From: CAWIOX01 sp963837775
Lineage (GTDB): Bacteria > Pseudomonadota > Gammaproteobacteria > Burkholderiales > Burkholderiaceae_D
Reading direction: 5' to 3'
DNA: 64,000 nt
NCBI GenBank assembly: GCA_963837775.1
Contig: CAWIOX010000035.1
Coordinates: 186,001 to 250,000, forward strand
Shown: positions 63,671 to 64,000 of the stretch, one piece after another
Numbering within the stretch: the first letter of the stretch is position 1
Layout of the letters: each line of letters begins with the position of its first letter
Position numbers and translations under genes: made by a program
Notes under the pieces: model-generated
Seen by the model: only the letters and a program-made list of their open reading frames with translations
Database searches by the model: none
What the model was told of the DNA's origin: nothing

Positions 63671-64000
63671 ATGAATGCCGATCCTTTAGAGCTACAAAAA
63701 TTCAGTGATCTCGCCCACCGTTGGTGGGATCCAAACTCAGAATTCCGTCCATTGCACGAAATCAACCCGCTGCGACTGGAGTGGATGAATGCAATCCGGC
63801 CGCTGGCAGGCAAAACTGTTCTCGATATCGGCTGTGGCGGCGGCATTCTGGCCGAATCAATGGCCATCAAAGGCGCCCATGTCACGGGCATAGACTTGTC
63901 TGAAAAAGCACTCAAAGTTGCTGATCTGCATAGTTTGGAGTCGGGCGTGCAGGTGCGCTACGAATTGATTGCCGCAGAAGATATGGCCGCACGTGAGGCC
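63671..64000 (+). CDS. ubiG: 3-demethylubiquinol O-methyltransferase (5' part; runs off window)
   Basis: UbiG carries out both O-methylations in ubiquinone synthesis. The first 110 codons are present: MNADPLELQKFSDLAHRWWD, the substrate segment FRPLHEINPLRLEW, then the SAM motif I VLDIGCGGGILAESMA and post-I TGIDLSEKAL. The frame continues past the end of the window, so its length and motifs II-III cannot be checked. Confidence 0.94.
   Translation, partial: MNADPLELQKFSDLAHRWWDPNSEFRPLHEINPLRLEWMNAIRPLAGKTVLDIGCGGGILAESMAIKGAHVTGIDLSEKALKVADLHSLESGVQVRYELIAAEDMAAREA

Noticed and set aside
1..64000. CRISPR array, prophage, integron or toxin-antitoxin system
   Set aside because: No regularly spaced short repeats, phage structural genes, integrase or paired small ORFs were found. 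The seven dispersed repeats are kilobases apart and not an array.

Overview
The window is a 64-kb piece of a betaproteobacterial chromosome, most likely Oxalobacteraceae (Herminiimonas/Janthinobacterium-like). The evidence is gene content and order: holC followed by a Burkholderiales-type acidic protein, the small Trp-rich membrane protein, zapB-zapA followed by 6S RNA, the block gyrA-serC-pheA-tyrA-aroA-cmk-rpsA-ihfB-lapA-lapB-ugd-rfaE1-comEA-cysM, and ompA next to ubiG. The genus is inference; the class is well supported. Nearly all genes are housekeeping. I see no phage, complete insertion sequence, CRISPR array or defence island.

Layout. 1-6 kb: aceE (partial), folD, oligopeptidase A, a secreted glutaredoxin-like protein, holC and an acidic protein. 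6-10 kb: amino-acid use (dadA, an Lrp-type regulator, a Leu/Ile/Val-type binding protein), then a cytochrome c. 10-17 kb: Trp-rich protein, ilvD, a LysR regulator, lgt, an enoyl-CoA hydratase-like gene, a frameshifted malonyl-CoA synthetase-like gene, an EVE-domain gene. 17-24 kb: 6S RNA, zapA, zapB-like gene, tRNA-Leu(CAA), maeB, thiL-pgpA-pncC. 24-34 kb: PLP decarboxylase, pyrF, lemA with two TPM-domain genes, dacB, groES-groEL behind a CIRCE operator, and a frameshifted porin. 34-45 kb: a second hydratase-like gene, rbgA-type GTPase, a maiA/fah/VOC aromatic-catabolism operon with a divergent LysR gene, and a moxR/DUF58/transglutaminase/mltB cluster. 45-64 kb: an HTH gene, cysM, comEA, the heptose/UDP-glucuronate genes, lapB-lapA-ihfB-rpsA-cmk, aroA-tyrA-pheA-serC-gyrA, two tandem ompA-like genes and the start of ubiG.

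Two things stand out beyond the genes. First, a 70-72 bp intergenic element recurs seven times (near 12.4, 16.7, 21.4, 28.2, 34.7, 44.6 and 54.0 kb). It has a fixed 42-nt indel-free core and an ATACT-N7-GTAT dyad at one end, and I cannot assign it to a known family. Two unrelated palindromic, MITE-like elements also occur, one with a clear 5-bp target duplication. Second, ten single-base frame breaks were found, nine of them one-base insertions. They hit matB-like (twice), a TPM gene, groEL, the porin (twice), a hydratase, a VOC gene, tgpA/mltB and aroA. Because essential genes are hit, sequence error is more likely than mass pseudogenization, and annotation should allow for it.
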